Shown: positions 9,641-18,102, counted from the stretch's first letter. The stretch is 64,000 bases of DNA from Streptomyces drozdowiczii (GCF_026167665.1 NZ_CP098740.1:2232001-2296000); one strand, 5' to 3'. The notes: a model not told the origin generated them from the letters alone. Translations and numbers: made by a program.

Positions 9641-9992
9641 TCTCGACTCGTCCGCCCTTGAAGCAGAGGTGACGCACGGTCACATGAACGAGCGTCCCGC
9701 CCCCTGGTACGGCTCCCGACCATTCCAGTGCTTTTCAGGAGGGGGCGCGCATCAACCGCTCCGCCACACGAACGAGTGAACAACACTCCCGAGTTGGCGA
9801 ACAAGTCTCCCCAGCGGGCCCCGGCGCCATGCGTGGACACCGGCTGGAACTTCCGCCCGGGCTTTGGCAGGATGCCCGCCCGCACCTCCGGGCGGAGGGA
9901 TTCCTTCCGCCTCTCCCACCCTTCTGACCTGCTGGTACACACCAATCGCGGTGCCGTGCAGGCACGGTGAAGGCATCGTGCAGACTGGCCGC
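9641..9992. promoter_or_regulatory. Divergent intergenic region upstream of cvnA and the PP2C-like gene
   Basis: About 350 bp with no convincing ORF of Streptomyces codon character. It must hold the promoters for the conservon operon (leftward) and the PP2C-like gene (rightward). I see no strong palindrome, RNA structure or mobile-element remnant. Confidence 0.5.
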
Positions 9993-10775
9993 ATGCGTAT
10001 CGAACTCGCGACCGCCCCCGGCACTCCGGACCGCCCGAACGAGGACTGGACGGCCTCGGTCCTCCCCGCCTCCGGTCGGGGCGGCGGACTGGTCCTGCTC
10101 GACGGTGTGACGCCGCCGCAGGGCGATGCCGGTTGTGTGCACCCGGTCCCGTGGTTCACGGCCCGGCTGGGCGGAGCGCTGGTCGAACTGTCCGGTTCGC
10201 GCCGGGATCTGACCTTGCGGGAGATCCTCGCGGAGTCCATCCGGCGCACGGCGGACGCCCACCGCTCGACCTGTGACCTTTCTCACGTACGTACGCCACA
10301 GGCAACCGTCGTCGTGGTGCGTTGGGACGAGGCCGAGGTGGAGCACCTGGTGCTGTCCGATTCGGTGCTGCTCCTCGAAGCGCCCGCCGGGGGCGTCCGC
10401 GCGGTCCTGGACGACCGGCTCGACCGGCTGCCCCGGGAGCTGCTGGTCTCGGACGCGGTGGCCGACGCCCGGGCGCGCAACAAGGAGGGCGGCTTCTTCA
10501 CGGCCGCCGCCGACCCGGCCGTGGCGGAGCGCGCGGTCACCGGGCGGACGCCGCGCGCGGAGGTGCGGGCCCTGGCCGCGCTGACGGACGGGGCGAGCCG
10601 CTGGACGGAGATGTTCGGCGCGGGCGACTGGGCGGCGTGCCTGGGGATCCTGGAGAAGGAGGGCCCGCAGGCGCTGATCGACCGGGTCCGCGCTCTGGAG
10701 GACGCGGACACGGAGCGTAAGCACCTCCGGGGCAAGACCCATGACGACGCGACGGCGGCGTACGTACGGCTGTGA
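9993..10775 (+). CDS. PP2C-family-like phosphatase domain protein
   Basis: A 260-residue protein with the skeleton of a PP2C/SpoIIE-type metal-dependent phosphatase: PNEDW near residue 16, GGGLVLLDGVT at ~30-40, VEHLVLSDSVLLL at ~115, LAALTDGASRW at ~195, and the C-terminal THDDATAAYVRL. The first and last Asp clusters are the metal-binding ones in true PP2Cs; the usual DGMGG/DGHGG is reduced to LLDGVT, so activity is not certain. The ATG at 9993 is used rather than the upstream in-frame extension, which has poor coding character. It is a single gene followed by a convergent marR. Likely cytoplasmic; substrate unknown. Confidence 0.7.
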   Translation: MRIELATAPGTPDRPNEDWTASVLPASGRGGGLVLLDGVTPPQGDAGCVHPVPWFTARLGGALVELSGSRRDLTLREILAESIRRTADAHRSTCDLSHVRTPQATVVVVRWDEAEVEHLVLSDSVLLLEAPAGGVRAVLDDRLDRLPRELLVSDAVADARARNKEGGFFTAAADPAVAERAVTGRTPRAEVRALAALTDGASRWTEMFGAGDWAACLGILEKEGPQALIDRVRALEDADTERKHLRGKTHDDATAAYVRL

Positions 10776-10808
10776 GCCACGGCCGCTCCCCGGGCGCTCC
10801 CCGGGCGC

Positions 10809-11240
10809 TCAGTCCTCGGCGCGCGCGTTCAGCTGGTGCAGCAGGCGGGCCAGTTCCGCGACCTCGGCGCGGTCCCAGTCGGCCAGCTTGCGGACGTAGC
10901 GGTCGCGGCGGGCGTCGCGGACGCTGCGGAAGCGGGCGAGCCCTTCCTCGGTGAGGTGCACGAGAAAGGCGCGTCCGTCGGCCGGATCGGGCTCCCGCGC
11001 CACCAGGCCGAGCGCCTCCAGGGCGCGGAGCTGCCGGCTCATGGTGGCCTTGCCGACGCCGAAGTACGCGGCGAGATCGGTGGCCCGCTGCCGGCCGGCG
11101 GATTCCAGGCGTACGAAGAGGCCGTAGGCGGCTGCCTCCAGTTCGGGGTGCACCTCGCGCGCCATCTCGCCGGAGTTGGCCCGCGCGCGGCGCAGAAAGA
11201 CGGCCAACTCCAGCTCCAGGGCGAGGAATTCGTGGTCCAC
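10809..11240 (-). CDS. MarR-family transcriptional regulator
   Basis: A 143-residue winged-helix protein. The recognition region is ATDLAAYFGVGKATMSRQLRAL, followed by the wing (GLVAREPDPADGRAFLVHLT); dimerisation helices flank it. The GTG at 11240 is preferred over an ATG at 11291 because GGAGGA sits 6 bp upstream of it. MarR proteins usually repress neighbouring genes until a small phenolic or oxidant is sensed. The divergent neighbour is the GH25 lysozyme gene, so the shared 290-bp region is the natural place for its operator; the link is inferred from position only. Confidence 0.88.
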   Translation of the reverse strand: MDHEFLALELELAVFLRRARANSGEMAREVHPELEAAAYGLFVRLESAGRQRATDLAAYFGVGKATMSRQLRALEALGLVAREPDPADGRAFLVHLTEEGLARFRSVRDARRDRYVRKLADWDRAEVAELARLLHQLNARAED

Positions 11241-11434
11241 ACCACTTCCTCCGGTAGCGCCGGGCTCACGTCCGCTTTCGCTCCCGTGCACGTCAACTCC
11301 CTCAAGAGGTTTCCCGCAGATGAAAGTTTCTTCCGCCGGCGGCCATCACCGCAGCTCCGCCAGTATTTCGCAGGAGTAGACCAACGGCGCCGCCCAGGCC
11401 CTCTTCCGCCGCACGGGTCTACGTGCGTAGCGTC

Positions 11435-11465
11435 ATGCATGGCATGTCCACACCATGGCATGCAT
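11435..11465. promoter_or_regulatory. 12-bp inverted repeat upstream of the GH25 gene
   Basis: ATGCATGGCATG (11435-11446) and CATGGCATGCAT (11454-11465) are complementary except for one position and are separated by 7 bp. The element lies ~65 bp before the lysozyme start, in the region shared with marR, and looks like a dimeric regulator site. Which protein binds is unknown. Confidence 0.55.
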
Positions 11466-11530
11466 CCGGGGTCGCCGTGCGGCGCCTCCCGGGTCAGCAG
11501 ATCCCCCCACCGAGGTCTCGGAGGCACGCA

Positions 11531-12373
11531 ATGCCCGTGCACAGATCCGGCTCCACGAAGTCCCGCCGCCCGCGCCTCGCCGCGGCCGGCACCCTGCTCG
11601 CAGCCCTCTCCCTCCTCATCGCGCTCCCCGGCGCCTCGAACGCGGCGGGCGGCGACCCCACCGCGCCCGCGCGCGGCACCGCCACCATGGGGATGGGCGT
11701 CATCGCCCACGACGGCAAGGGCGGCCTGCCGGTCGAGGGCCGCGCCGCCCAGACCGAGGGCGTGGACGTCAGCAGCCACCAGGGCAACGTCGCCTGGTCG
11801 ACGCTCTGGAACAGCGGCGTGAAGTGGGCCTACACCAAGGCCACCGAGGGGACGTACTACACGAACCCCTACTTCGCGCAGCAGTACAACGGCTCGTACA
11901 ACGTCGGGATGATCCGCGGCTCGTACCACTTCGCCACGCCCGACACCACGAGCGGCGCCGTCCAGGCCAACTACTTCGTGGACCACGGGGGCGGCTGGTC
12001 CAAGGACGGCAAGACCCTGCCGGGCGTGCTCGACATCGAGTGGAACCCGTACGGCGCGCAGTGCTACGGCAAGACCGCCGCGCAGATGGTCTCGTGGATC
12101 CGCGACTTCGTGAACACGTACAAGGCGCGCACCGGGCGCGACGCGGTGATCTACACCGCGACCAGCTGGTGGCAGTCCTGCACCGGCAACAACGCGAGCT
12201 TCGGGACGACCAACCCGCTGTGGGTGGCCCGGTACAACACCACGGTCGGCACGCTCCCGGCCGGCTGGGGCTTCTACACGATCTGGCAGTACACGTCCTC
12301 CGGCCCGACGGTGGGCGACCACAACCACTTCAACGGCGCCCTCGACCGCGTACAGGCACTCGCCAACGGCTAG
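11531..12373 (+). CDS. Secreted GH25 lysozyme (N,O-acetylmuramidase type)
   Basis: A 280-residue exported muramidase. The ATG at 11531 follows GGAGG at 11520-11524 and opens a signal peptide (LAAAGTLLAALSLLIALPGAS, cleavage before AAGG). The mature protein is a single GH25 barrel: GVDVSSHQGNVAW at the first strand, YTKATEGTYY, GSYHFATPD, and the catalytic acidic pair in LDIEWNPYG. It resembles Streptomyces cellosyl, which hydrolyses the beta-1,4 bond between MurNAc and GlcNAc. There is no wall-binding domain. A strong hairpin follows the stop, so it is monocistronic. Likely roles are autolysis or attack on other bacteria. Confidence 0.92.
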   Translation: MPVHRSGSTKSRRPRLAAAGTLLAALSLLIALPGASNAAGGDPTAPARGTATMGMGVIAHDGKGGLPVEGRAAQTEGVDVSSHQGNVAWSTLWNSGVKWAYTKATEGTYYTNPYFAQQYNGSYNVGMIRGSYHFATPDTTSGAVQANYFVDHGGGWSKDGKTLPGVLDIEWNPYGAQCYGKTAAQMVSWIRDFVNTYKARTGRDAVIYTATSWWQSCTGNNASFGTTNPLWVARYNTTVGTLPAGWGFYTIWQYTSSGPTVGDHNHFNGALDRVQALANG

Positions 12374-12385
12374 TACCCGGCCCTG

Positions 12386-12420
12386 CGGAGCCCGGTGACG
12401 CACCCCGTCACCGGGCTCCG
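12386..12420 (+). terminator. Hairpin terminator after the GH25 gene
   Basis: A perfect 15-bp stem (12386-12400 with 12406-12420) and a 5-nt loop start 12 bp after the stop codon. There is no U-tract, which is usual in Streptomyces. Confidence 0.8.
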
Positions 12421-12453
12421 TCGCGTCTGGGCCACCCCGCTATGCACTCGGTG

Positions 12454-12470
12454 TATACCTCACAGGTATA
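12454..12470. promoter_or_regulatory. Perfect palindrome TATACCT-CAC-AGGTATA, probable operator
   Basis: A flawless 7-3-7 inverted repeat sits 57 bp upstream of the deacetylase-like gene. Its right arm runs into TATAGT (12467-12472), which can serve as a -10 element, so a bound dimer would block the promoter. The AT-rich arms stand out in this GC-rich sequence. I cannot assign the regulator family. Confidence 0.6.
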
Positions 12471-12526
12471 GTCGCCGCTCCAGGTCGCACACCAGTGCGT
12501 CCATTCACGCGAGGGAGTGGCGCGCC

Positions 12527-13291
12527 GTGCCCAGTAAGAGGAAGTCGATCGGTACGGGGTTGGGCGTCGCCCTTGTGACCGCGCTCACGCTCACGCTGAG
12601 CGGCTGCACGATGGAGACCACCGCGCCCGGCTCGGCCCGCGACGACGCCGCTTCGGACGCCAAGGCGCCGATGGGCCCGGTCGACTGCCGCGAGGCCAAG
12701 TGCATCGCCCTGACCTTCGACGCGGGCCCGGGCGAGGACACGCCCCGCCTGCTGGACATCCTCAAGGAGAAGAAGGTCCACGCGACGTTCTTCCTGCTCG
12801 GCAAGAACCACGTCAAGAAGCACCCGGACACCGTGCGGCGGCTCGCCGCCGAGGGCCACGAGATCGCCAACCACACCTGGTCGCACAAGATCCTGACCGA
12901 CCGGAAGCCGGCCGAGATACGCGCCGAGCTGGAGAAGACGCAGGACGCCATAGCGGCGATCACCGGCAGGAAGCCCCGGCTGATGCGCCCGCCGCAGGGC
13001 CGCACCAACGACACGATCTCCGGCATCTGCAAGGACCTCGGGCTCTCCCAGGTCCTGTGGAGCGCCACCGCCAAGGACTACTCCACGACCGACTCCGCGC
13101 TGATCAGGAAGCGGATCGTCGACCAGGCGAGCAAGGACGGCATCATCCTGCTGCACGACATCTACAAGGGCACCGTGCCGGCCGTGCCCGGGATCATCGA
13201 CACCCTGAAGAAGCAGGGCTACACCTTCGTGACGGTCCCCCAGCTGATGGCCCCGGCCGAGCCGGTCGCGGGCACGATCTACCGCCCGTAG
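12527..13291 (+). CDS. NodB-type polysaccharide deacetylase lipoprotein
   Basis: A 254-residue lipoprotein. The GTG at 12527 begins a basic tail and a hydrophobic stretch ending in the lipobox LSGC (residues ~22-25), so it should be anchored outside the membrane. The carbohydrate esterase 4 fold is clear: motif 1 TFDAGP, motif 2 NHTWSH, motif 3 RPPQG, and a C-terminal IILLHDIYKGT. The second Asp of the usual TFDDGP, a metal ligand, is Ala here. A convergent terminator separates it from lon. The family removes N- or O-acetyl groups from peptidoglycan, chitin or xylan; the cell wall is the likely target. Confidence 0.88.
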   Translation: MPSKRKSIGTGLGVALVTALTLTLSGCTMETTAPGSARDDAASDAKAPMGPVDCREAKCIALTFDAGPGEDTPRLLDILKEKKVHATFFLLGKNHVKKHPDTVRRLAAEGHEIANHTWSHKILTDRKPAEIRAELEKTQDAIAAITGRKPRLMRPPQGRTNDTISGICKDLGLSQVLWSATAKDYSTTDSALIRKRIVDQASKDGIILLHDIYKGTVPAVPGIIDTLKKQGYTFVTVPQLMAPAEPVAGTIYRP

Positions 13292-13301
13292 GCACGGCGG
13301 T

Positions 13302-13338
13302 ACGCGGAACGGCCCGGGCTGCCCGGGCCGTTCCGCGT
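13302..13338. terminator. Bidirectional terminator between the deacetylase gene and lon
   Basis: A perfect 17-bp stem (13302-13318 with 13322-13338) and 3-nt loop lie between two convergent stop codons. It can serve both transcripts. Confidence 0.85.
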
Positions 13339-13357
13339 CCGCTGTCGCCGTTGCCCG

Positions 13358-15778
13358 TTACGCCGCCTGGGCCGCCGGAATCCTGCGCTCCGCCGTGGCC
13401 GGGGCCAGGGCGATCTCCAGGACCTGGCGGACGTCGGTGACCGGGTGGACCTCCAGGGTCTCCAGGACCTCGGCCGGGACGTCGTCCAGGTCGGCCTCGT
13501 TCCGCTTGGGGATCACCACGGTGGTGATGCCCGCCCGGTGCGCGGCCAGGAGCTTCTGCTTCAGGCCGCCGATCGGCAGCACCCGCCCGGTCAGCGAGAC
13601 CTCACCGGTCATCGCCACATCCGTGCGGACCAGCCGGCCGGAGAGCAGCGAGGCCAGCGCGGTCGTCATCGTGATGCCCGCGCTCGGGCCGTCCTTGGGG
13701 ACCGCGCCCGCCGGGAAGTGGATGTGCACGCCCCGGTCCTTGAGGTCCGCGACCGGCAGCTCCAGCTCCGCGCCGTGCGACCGGAGGAAGCTCAGCGCGA
13801 TCTGCGCGGACTCCTTCATGACGTCGCCCAGCTGTCCGGTGAGGGTCAGCCCGGACGCCCCGGTCTCCGGGTCGGCGAGCGACGCCTCCACGAAGAGGAC
13901 GTCCCCGCCCGCCCCGGTCACCGCGAGCCCGGTGGCCACGCCCGGCACCGACGTACGGCGCTCGGCCGGGTCCTGGGCGGACTCGGGCACATGGTGCGGG
14001 CGGCCGATGAGACCGCGCAGGTCGTCCGCGCCCACCGTGAACGGCAGCTCGCGGTCGCCCAGCTCGCTCTGGGCCGCGACCTTGCGCAGCAGCCGGGCGA
14101 CGGCGCGCTCCAGGTTCCGCACACCGGCCTCGCGGGTGTACTCGCCGGCCAGCTTGCGCAGCGCCGGTTCGTCGAGCGCGACCTCGTCCTTCTCCAGACC
14201 GGCCCGTTCCAGCTGGCGCGGGAGCAGGTGGTCCCGGGCGATGACGACCTTCTCGTCCTCGGTGTAGCCGTCGAGCCTGACCAGCTCCATGCGGTCGAGC
14301 AGCGCCTCCGGGATGGCCTCCAGGACGTTGGCGGTGGCCAGGAAGACGACGTCGCTGAGGTCGAGCTCGACCTCCAGGTAGTGGTCGCGGAAGGTGTGGT
14401 TCTGCGCGGGGTCGAGGACTTCGAGGAGGGCGGCGGCCGGGTCGCCCCGGAAGTCGGAGCCGACCTTGTCGATCTCGTCCAGGAGGACGACCGGGTTCAT
14501 CGAGCCGGCCTCCTTGATGGCGCGCACGATGCGTCCGGGCAGCGCCCCGACGTACGTACGCCGGTGGCCGCGGATCTCCGCCTCGTCCCGGACACCGCCG
14601 AGCGCGACGCGGACGAACTTGCGGCCCATGGCGTGCGCCACGGACTCCCCGAGCGAGGTCTTGCCGACGCCGGGCGGTCCGACGAGGGCCAGCACCGCGC
14701 CGCCGCGCCGTCCGCCGACGACGCCGAGGCCGCGGTCGGCCCGGCGCTTGCGCACCGCGAGGTATTCGGTGATGCGCTCCTTCACGTCCTGGAGGCCCGC
14801 GTGCTCGGCGTCCAGGATCTCCTGGGCGCCCTTGATGTCGTACGCGTCCTCGGTGCGCTCGGTCCAGGGCAGTTCGAGGACGGTGTCGAGCCAGGTCCTG
14901 ATCCAGGAGCCCTCGGGGCTCTGGTCGGAGGCGCGCTCCAGCTTGTCGACCTCCTTGAGCGCGGCCTCGCGGACGTGCTCGGGCAGGTCGGCGGCCTCGA
15001 CGCGGGCCCGGTAGTCGTCGGACTCGTCCTCCGGGTCGCCGTTGAGTTCGGACAGCTCCTTGCGTACGGCGTCGAGCTGGCGCCGCAGCAGGAATTCGCG
15101 CTGCTGCTTGTCGACGCCCTCCTGGACGTCCTTGGCGATGGACTCGGCGACGTCCTGCTCGGCGAGGTGTTCACCCAGCCACTGGATGGCGAGCTTCAGC
15201 CGGGCGACCGGGTCGGTGGTCTCCAGCAGCCGGACCTTCTGGGCGGTGGTGAGGAAGGGCGAGTAACCGGAGTTGTCGGCGAGCGCGGAGACGCCCTCGA
15301 TCTGCTGGACCCGGTCCACGACCTGCCAGGCCCCGCGCTTCTTCAGCCAGCTGGTGGCGAGCGCCTTGTACTCCTTGACCAGCTCGGCGACGGCCCCGGG
15401 CAGGGGGTCGGGGACGGATTCGTCCACCCGGACCCCTTCCACCCAGAGGGCGGCACCGGGGCCGCTGGTGCCCGCTCCGATGCGGACCCGGCCGCGGCCC
15501 CGGATGAGGGCGCCCGGGTCGCCGTCGGAGAGCCGCCCCACCTGCTCGACGGTGCCGCGGACGCCGATCCCGGTGTACGTCCCGTCGATGCGCGGGACGA
15601 GCAGCACCTCGGGCTTGCCCCCGCCCTCCCGGGCAGCGGCCTGCGCGGCCTCGACGGCGGCTCGCACCTCGGCGTCCGACAGGTCCAGCGGCACCACCAT
15701 CCCCGGCAGCACGACCTCGTCGTCGAGCGGCAGCACGGGCAGGGTGAGCGGTGTGACGGCGTTGGACTCAGTAGCCAT
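13358..15778 (-). CDS. lon: ATP-dependent protease Lon
   Basis: An 806-residue Lon. The ATG at 15778 (MATESNAV) is chosen over one eight codons upstream because GGGGAG lies just before it. Order: N-terminal substrate-binding domain (~10-200), helical region, AAA+ module with Walker A GPPGVGKTS and Walker B VVLLDEIDKV, and the C-terminal protease with Ser in PKDGPSAGIT and Lys in GGLKQKLLAAH forming the catalytic dyad. Lon degrades misfolded and selected regulatory proteins in the cytoplasm. The gene is alone and is preceded by an HspR-type inverted repeat, which fits heat-shock control. Confidence 0.97.
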   Translation of the reverse strand: MATESNAVTPLTLPVLPLDDEVVLPGMVVPLDLSDAEVRAAVEAAQAAAREGGGKPEVLLVPRIDGTYTGIGVRGTVEQVGRLSDGDPGALIRGRGRVRIGAGTSGPGAALWVEGVRVDESVPDPLPGAVAELVKEYKALATSWLKKRGAWQVVDRVQQIEGVSALADNSGYSPFLTTAQKVRLLETTDPVARLKLAIQWLGEHLAEQDVAESIAKDVQEGVDKQQREFLLRRQLDAVRKELSELNGDPEDESDDYRARVEAADLPEHVREAALKEVDKLERASDQSPEGSWIRTWLDTVLELPWTERTEDAYDIKGAQEILDAEHAGLQDVKERITEYLAVRKRRADRGLGVVGGRRGGAVLALVGPPGVGKTSLGESVAHAMGRKFVRVALGGVRDEAEIRGHRRTYVGALPGRIVRAIKEAGSMNPVVLLDEIDKVGSDFRGDPAAALLEVLDPAQNHTFRDHYLEVELDLSDVVFLATANVLEAIPEALLDRMELVRLDGYTEDEKVVIARDHLLPRQLERAGLEKDEVALDEPALRKLAGEYTREAGVRNLERAVARLLRKVAAQSELGDRELPFTVGADDLRGLIGRPHHVPESAQDPAERRTSVPGVATGLAVTGAGGDVLFVEASLADPETGASGLTLTGQLGDVMKESAQIALSFLRSHGAELELPVADLKDRGVHIHFPAGAVPKDGPSAGITMTTALASLLSGRLVRTDVAMTGEVSLTGRVLPIGGLKQKLLAAHRAGITTVVIPKRNEADLDDVPAEVLETLEVHPVTDVRQVLEIALAPATAERRIPAAQAA

Positions 15779-15799
15779 GATCTCCCCTTCGGCAGTCAA

Positions 15800-15820
15800 G
15801 TTGAGTTATACCGGCTCAAT
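15800..15820 (-). promoter_or_regulatory. HAIR-like HspR operator upstream of lon
   Basis: TTGAGT (15801-15806), 7 bp, then GCTCAA (15814-15819) matches the HspR-associated inverted repeat CTTGAGT-N7-ACTCAAG at most positions with exact spacing. It lies ~22 bp upstream of the lon start. In Streptomyces, lon is a known HspR target, repressed until heat shock titrates DnaK. The match is seen; the regulation is family knowledge. Confidence 0.8.
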
Positions 15821-15896
15821 GCTTGTGAGCCCCACAATGTTCCCCGGACGTTGTTCGCTCTGAGCGATCAGCCGCTGATGTCCTGCGCCGGAGTCG

Positions 15897-16046
15897 GTGC
15901 AGGAGTCCGCGGCCCGCGAGTGGGAGCGGCAGATGGTGGAGATCGAGACCGGGCTGCCGTTCGACGCCGCACCGGGCACGCCGCCGCGCCCCGGCCATGA
16001 CCCGGCAGCCTTCTCGTTGCTGGAGCGGATGGCCCCGGAGTTCATA
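15897..16046 (+). pseudogene. Possible remnant of a broken gene between lon and the methyltransferase
   Basis: A short frame here reads like the acidic tail of a larger protein (AREWERQMVEIETGLPFDA and following) but has no upstream body, start context or recognised domain. The frame runs on into the 3' end of the opposite-strand methyltransferase. It may be a leftover from the event that placed the methyltransferase here, or chance. I do not assign a function. Confidence 0.25.
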
Positions 16047-16797
16047 CCTTGCTCGCGACCACCATGTAGTTCTCGGCCTCAAGATCGAACGTGCTCAGTT
16101 CCGTTCGGAGTCCGACCTGGTGCAGCTCGACTTCGAGTTCCTCGTACCGGTAGGGCCAGCAGGACAGCAATTCCGAGCGGACAAGAACCGGCCCAGTCGC
16201 ATCGATTTGGGCGATCGCAATCTCGATATGGTGCTCATCCTCCCAATGCGGCGCAATCTCCCAGCGGTAAATCACGACGGCATCGCGACCGTTTCGTCGG
16301 ACGAGTCGGTCCCAGATGTCCAGCCGGGAACCTCTGGCCCTCACGAGTTCCCAAGTGCGCGATGTGAGCACCAAGCGCCCGCCCGGGCGCAGAATCCGTG
16401 ACATCGACTCCAGAGCAGCATTCCTGCCTGTCGCGCCCGCGGCGTGGTGAAGCGAATTTCCCACGCAGAACACCATGTCGAACGTGTTGTCCTGGAAATG
16501 GTCGGGCAGCTCTTCCCAGCTCGCCCGTACGGTCCGGACGGACGCCCCGAACTCCTCGGCCAACTCCGCGGTCCGACGAACCATCCCCTCGCTGGCGTCA
16601 GTCGCGACAACCTGCATGCCACGACCGGCGAGGCCAACCGCCAACTGCCCGGTTCCGCACGAACAGTCGAGGACCTGAGCGTTCGACGGCAGGAGATCGA
16701 GGACGTCGTCGAACGACGCAACGAACTCGGCTGGAGGCAACTTCGCATCCGAGATGAGCCATTCGTACACCTCGGCAAGCACGCCATAACCTGTCAC
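16042..16797 (-). CDS. Class I SAM-dependent methyltransferase
   Basis: A 251-residue Rossmann-fold methyltransferase. Motif I is VLDCSCGTGQLA (~residues 41-52), followed by VVATDASEGM (acidic residue for SAM ribose), NTFDMVFCVGNSLHH (motif IV) and LRPGGRLVLTSR (post-I region). The start is uncertain among GTG codons at 16815, 16800 and 16797; 16797 is chosen because GGAGG (16806-16810) lies 8 bp before it. Base composition is visibly lower in GC, with more A/T-ending codons, than neighbouring genes, and no operon partner is present. This suggests recent gain. Substrate unknown; small-molecule methylation is most likely. Confidence 0.85.
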   Translation of the reverse strand: MTGYGVLAEVYEWLISDAKLPPAEFVASFDDVLDLLPSNAQVLDCSCGTGQLAVGLAGRGMQVVATDASEGMVRRTAELAEEFGASVRTVRASWEELPDHFQDNTFDMVFCVGNSLHHAAGATGRNAALESMSRILRPGGRLVLTSRTWELVRARGSRLDIWDRLVRRNGRDAVVIYRWEIAPHWEDEHHIEIAIAQIDATGPVLVRSELLSCWPYRYEELEVELHQVGLRTELSTFDLEAENYMVVASKV

Positions 16798-17055
16798 CAC
16801 CACTACCTCCGTCACGCGGCAGATTCACGGTAGGACGTCAGTCCACCAGCGGAGCGGGCCGGGCACCAATGGTTTTCGCAAGCCCCCGCCTGCCGCGGCA
16901 GCGGACGGAAAACGAAGAGTCAATCCGCACAAAACCTGATGGCACGGCGCAACCCATCGAAACGGCACCGACACCGCTGACTGGTGCGGCGGGCGTTGTC
17001 AGTGGCGCCTGTCACGATGCGGGGGATCGACTCGACAGCTCGCCGGGAGAGACAC

Positions 17056-17457
17056 ATGGGTACGTGGGACGTGGGCCCCTTCGACAACGACACGGCCGCC
17101 GACTGGTGCGGCGGTCTGGACGACGCCGCGCCGGAGGCGCGCGAGGCGATGGTCCGGGCCGCGCTGACCGAGACGGCGGAGACCACGGACTACCTGGACT
17201 CGGACGTCGCGAACGAGGCCATAGCGGCCGCCGCCCTGGTCGCGGCGCAGTGCCCCGGGGGCGCCCCCGCCGACTCCGCGTACGGCCCCGACGAGCCCCT
17301 TCCGGACCTGACCGGCCTGCGCGGACTCGCGCTCCGGGCGCTGGACCGGGTCCTGACGGAACCGTCCGAGGCGCTGGAGCTCTGGGAGGAAGCGGAGGAC
17401 GGGCCCTGGCACACCGGGGTCAACCAGCTGCGCGGAGTCCTTGTGCCCCGGCCCTGA
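17056..17457 (+). CDS. DUF4259 domain protein
   Basis: A 133-residue acidic protein with the DUF4259 signature GTWDVGPFDNDTAADW at its N-terminus, followed by AALTETAETTDYLDSDV and a conserved helical core that includes WEEAEDGPWHTGV. The ATG at 17056 follows GGGAGA. The family is common and usually encoded singly in Streptomyces, and its function is unknown. It has no signal peptide or membrane segment, so it is probably cytoplasmic. The next gene starts 66 bp downstream on the same strand and may be co-transcribed. Confidence 0.85.
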   Translation: MGTWDVGPFDNDTAADWCGGLDDAAPEAREAMVRAALTETAETTDYLDSDVANEAIAAAALVAAQCPGGAPADSAYGPDEPLPDLTGLRGLALRALDRVLTEPSEALELWEEAEDGPWHTGVNQLRGVLVPRP

Positions 17458-17523
17458 GCGGCCCCGCTCCAGCGGCACCGATATTCCGTGGAGCCCCGGC
17501 GCCGCGCCGGACAGGATGGCCGC

Positions 17524-18102
17524 ATGACCGAGACCCCGCTCCCCGTGCAGGCCCTGATCGTCGTGGACGTGCAGAAGGACGGGGTGACCGGCGCGGGTGC
17601 CGTGCCCGCGGCCGATGTGCTGCTGGACCGTACGGCCGGGCTGCTGGCACGGGCCCGGCGGGCGGGCGCGGTCGTCGTCCACCTCCAGAACGACGGCGAC
17701 CCGGGGTCGGGCGACGAGCCGTTCACGCCGGGCTGGGCGCTGCACCTGCCGGTCGTGGAGGGCCCCGCGGAATCCGTGATCCGCAAGACCTGGGACGACG
17801 GCTTCAAGGACACGTCGCTGGGCGCCGTACTGGCGGAGGCGGGCGTCGAGGCGCTGGCGGTCTGCGGCGTCATGTCGGAGATGTGCGTCCAGGCGACGGC
17901 CCGCACCGCCCTGGAGCGCGGCTACCGGGTGGTCCTCCCGTACGACGCCCACGCCACGCACGACGTCCCGGCCGCCCCCGGGATCAGCTCGGCGGTCCCC
18001 GCCGCCGTCGTCTCCCGGGTCGCCGCCTGGGCGATCAGCGCGGACGCGGACGTCACCACGCCCGCCTCGGCCGTACGGTTCACGGCACCGCCGGGGGCGT
18101 GA
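17524..18102 (+). CDS. Isochorismatase-fold cysteine hydrolase
   Basis: A 192-residue enzyme of the isochorismatase/nicotinamidase superfamily. The catalytic triad is in place: Asp15 (VVDVQ), Lys88 (IRKTW) and Cys121 (CGVMSEMCVQ), and the cis-peptide motif before the Cys (CGVMSE) is intact. Members hydrolyse amides or vinyl ethers such as nicotinamide, carbamoyl compounds or isochorismate; this one lacks the metal-site histidines typical of nicotinamidases, so the reaction is open. Its stop codon overlaps a GTG (18099) that may start the next, damaged gene, suggesting translational coupling. Confidence 0.88.
   Translation: MTETPLPVQALIVVDVQKDGVTGAGAVPAADVLLDRTAGLLARARRAGAVVVHLQNDGDPGSGDEPFTPGWALHLPVVEGPAESVIRKTWDDGFKDTSLGAVLAEAGVEALAVCGVMSEMCVQATARTALERGYRVVLPYDAHATHDVPAAPGISSAVPAAVVSRVAAWAISADADVTTPASAVRFTAPPGA

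Noticed and set aside
10785..10810. Short direct repeat GCTCCCCGGGC after the PP2C-like gene
   Set aside because: Only two 11-bp copies in GC-rich sequence between convergent genes; not informative.
13445..16000. An ~850-codon frame on the strand opposite lon
   Set aside because: Same GC-skew artefact; the composition is repetitive GLRDV/HRHARA-like and lacks any motif.
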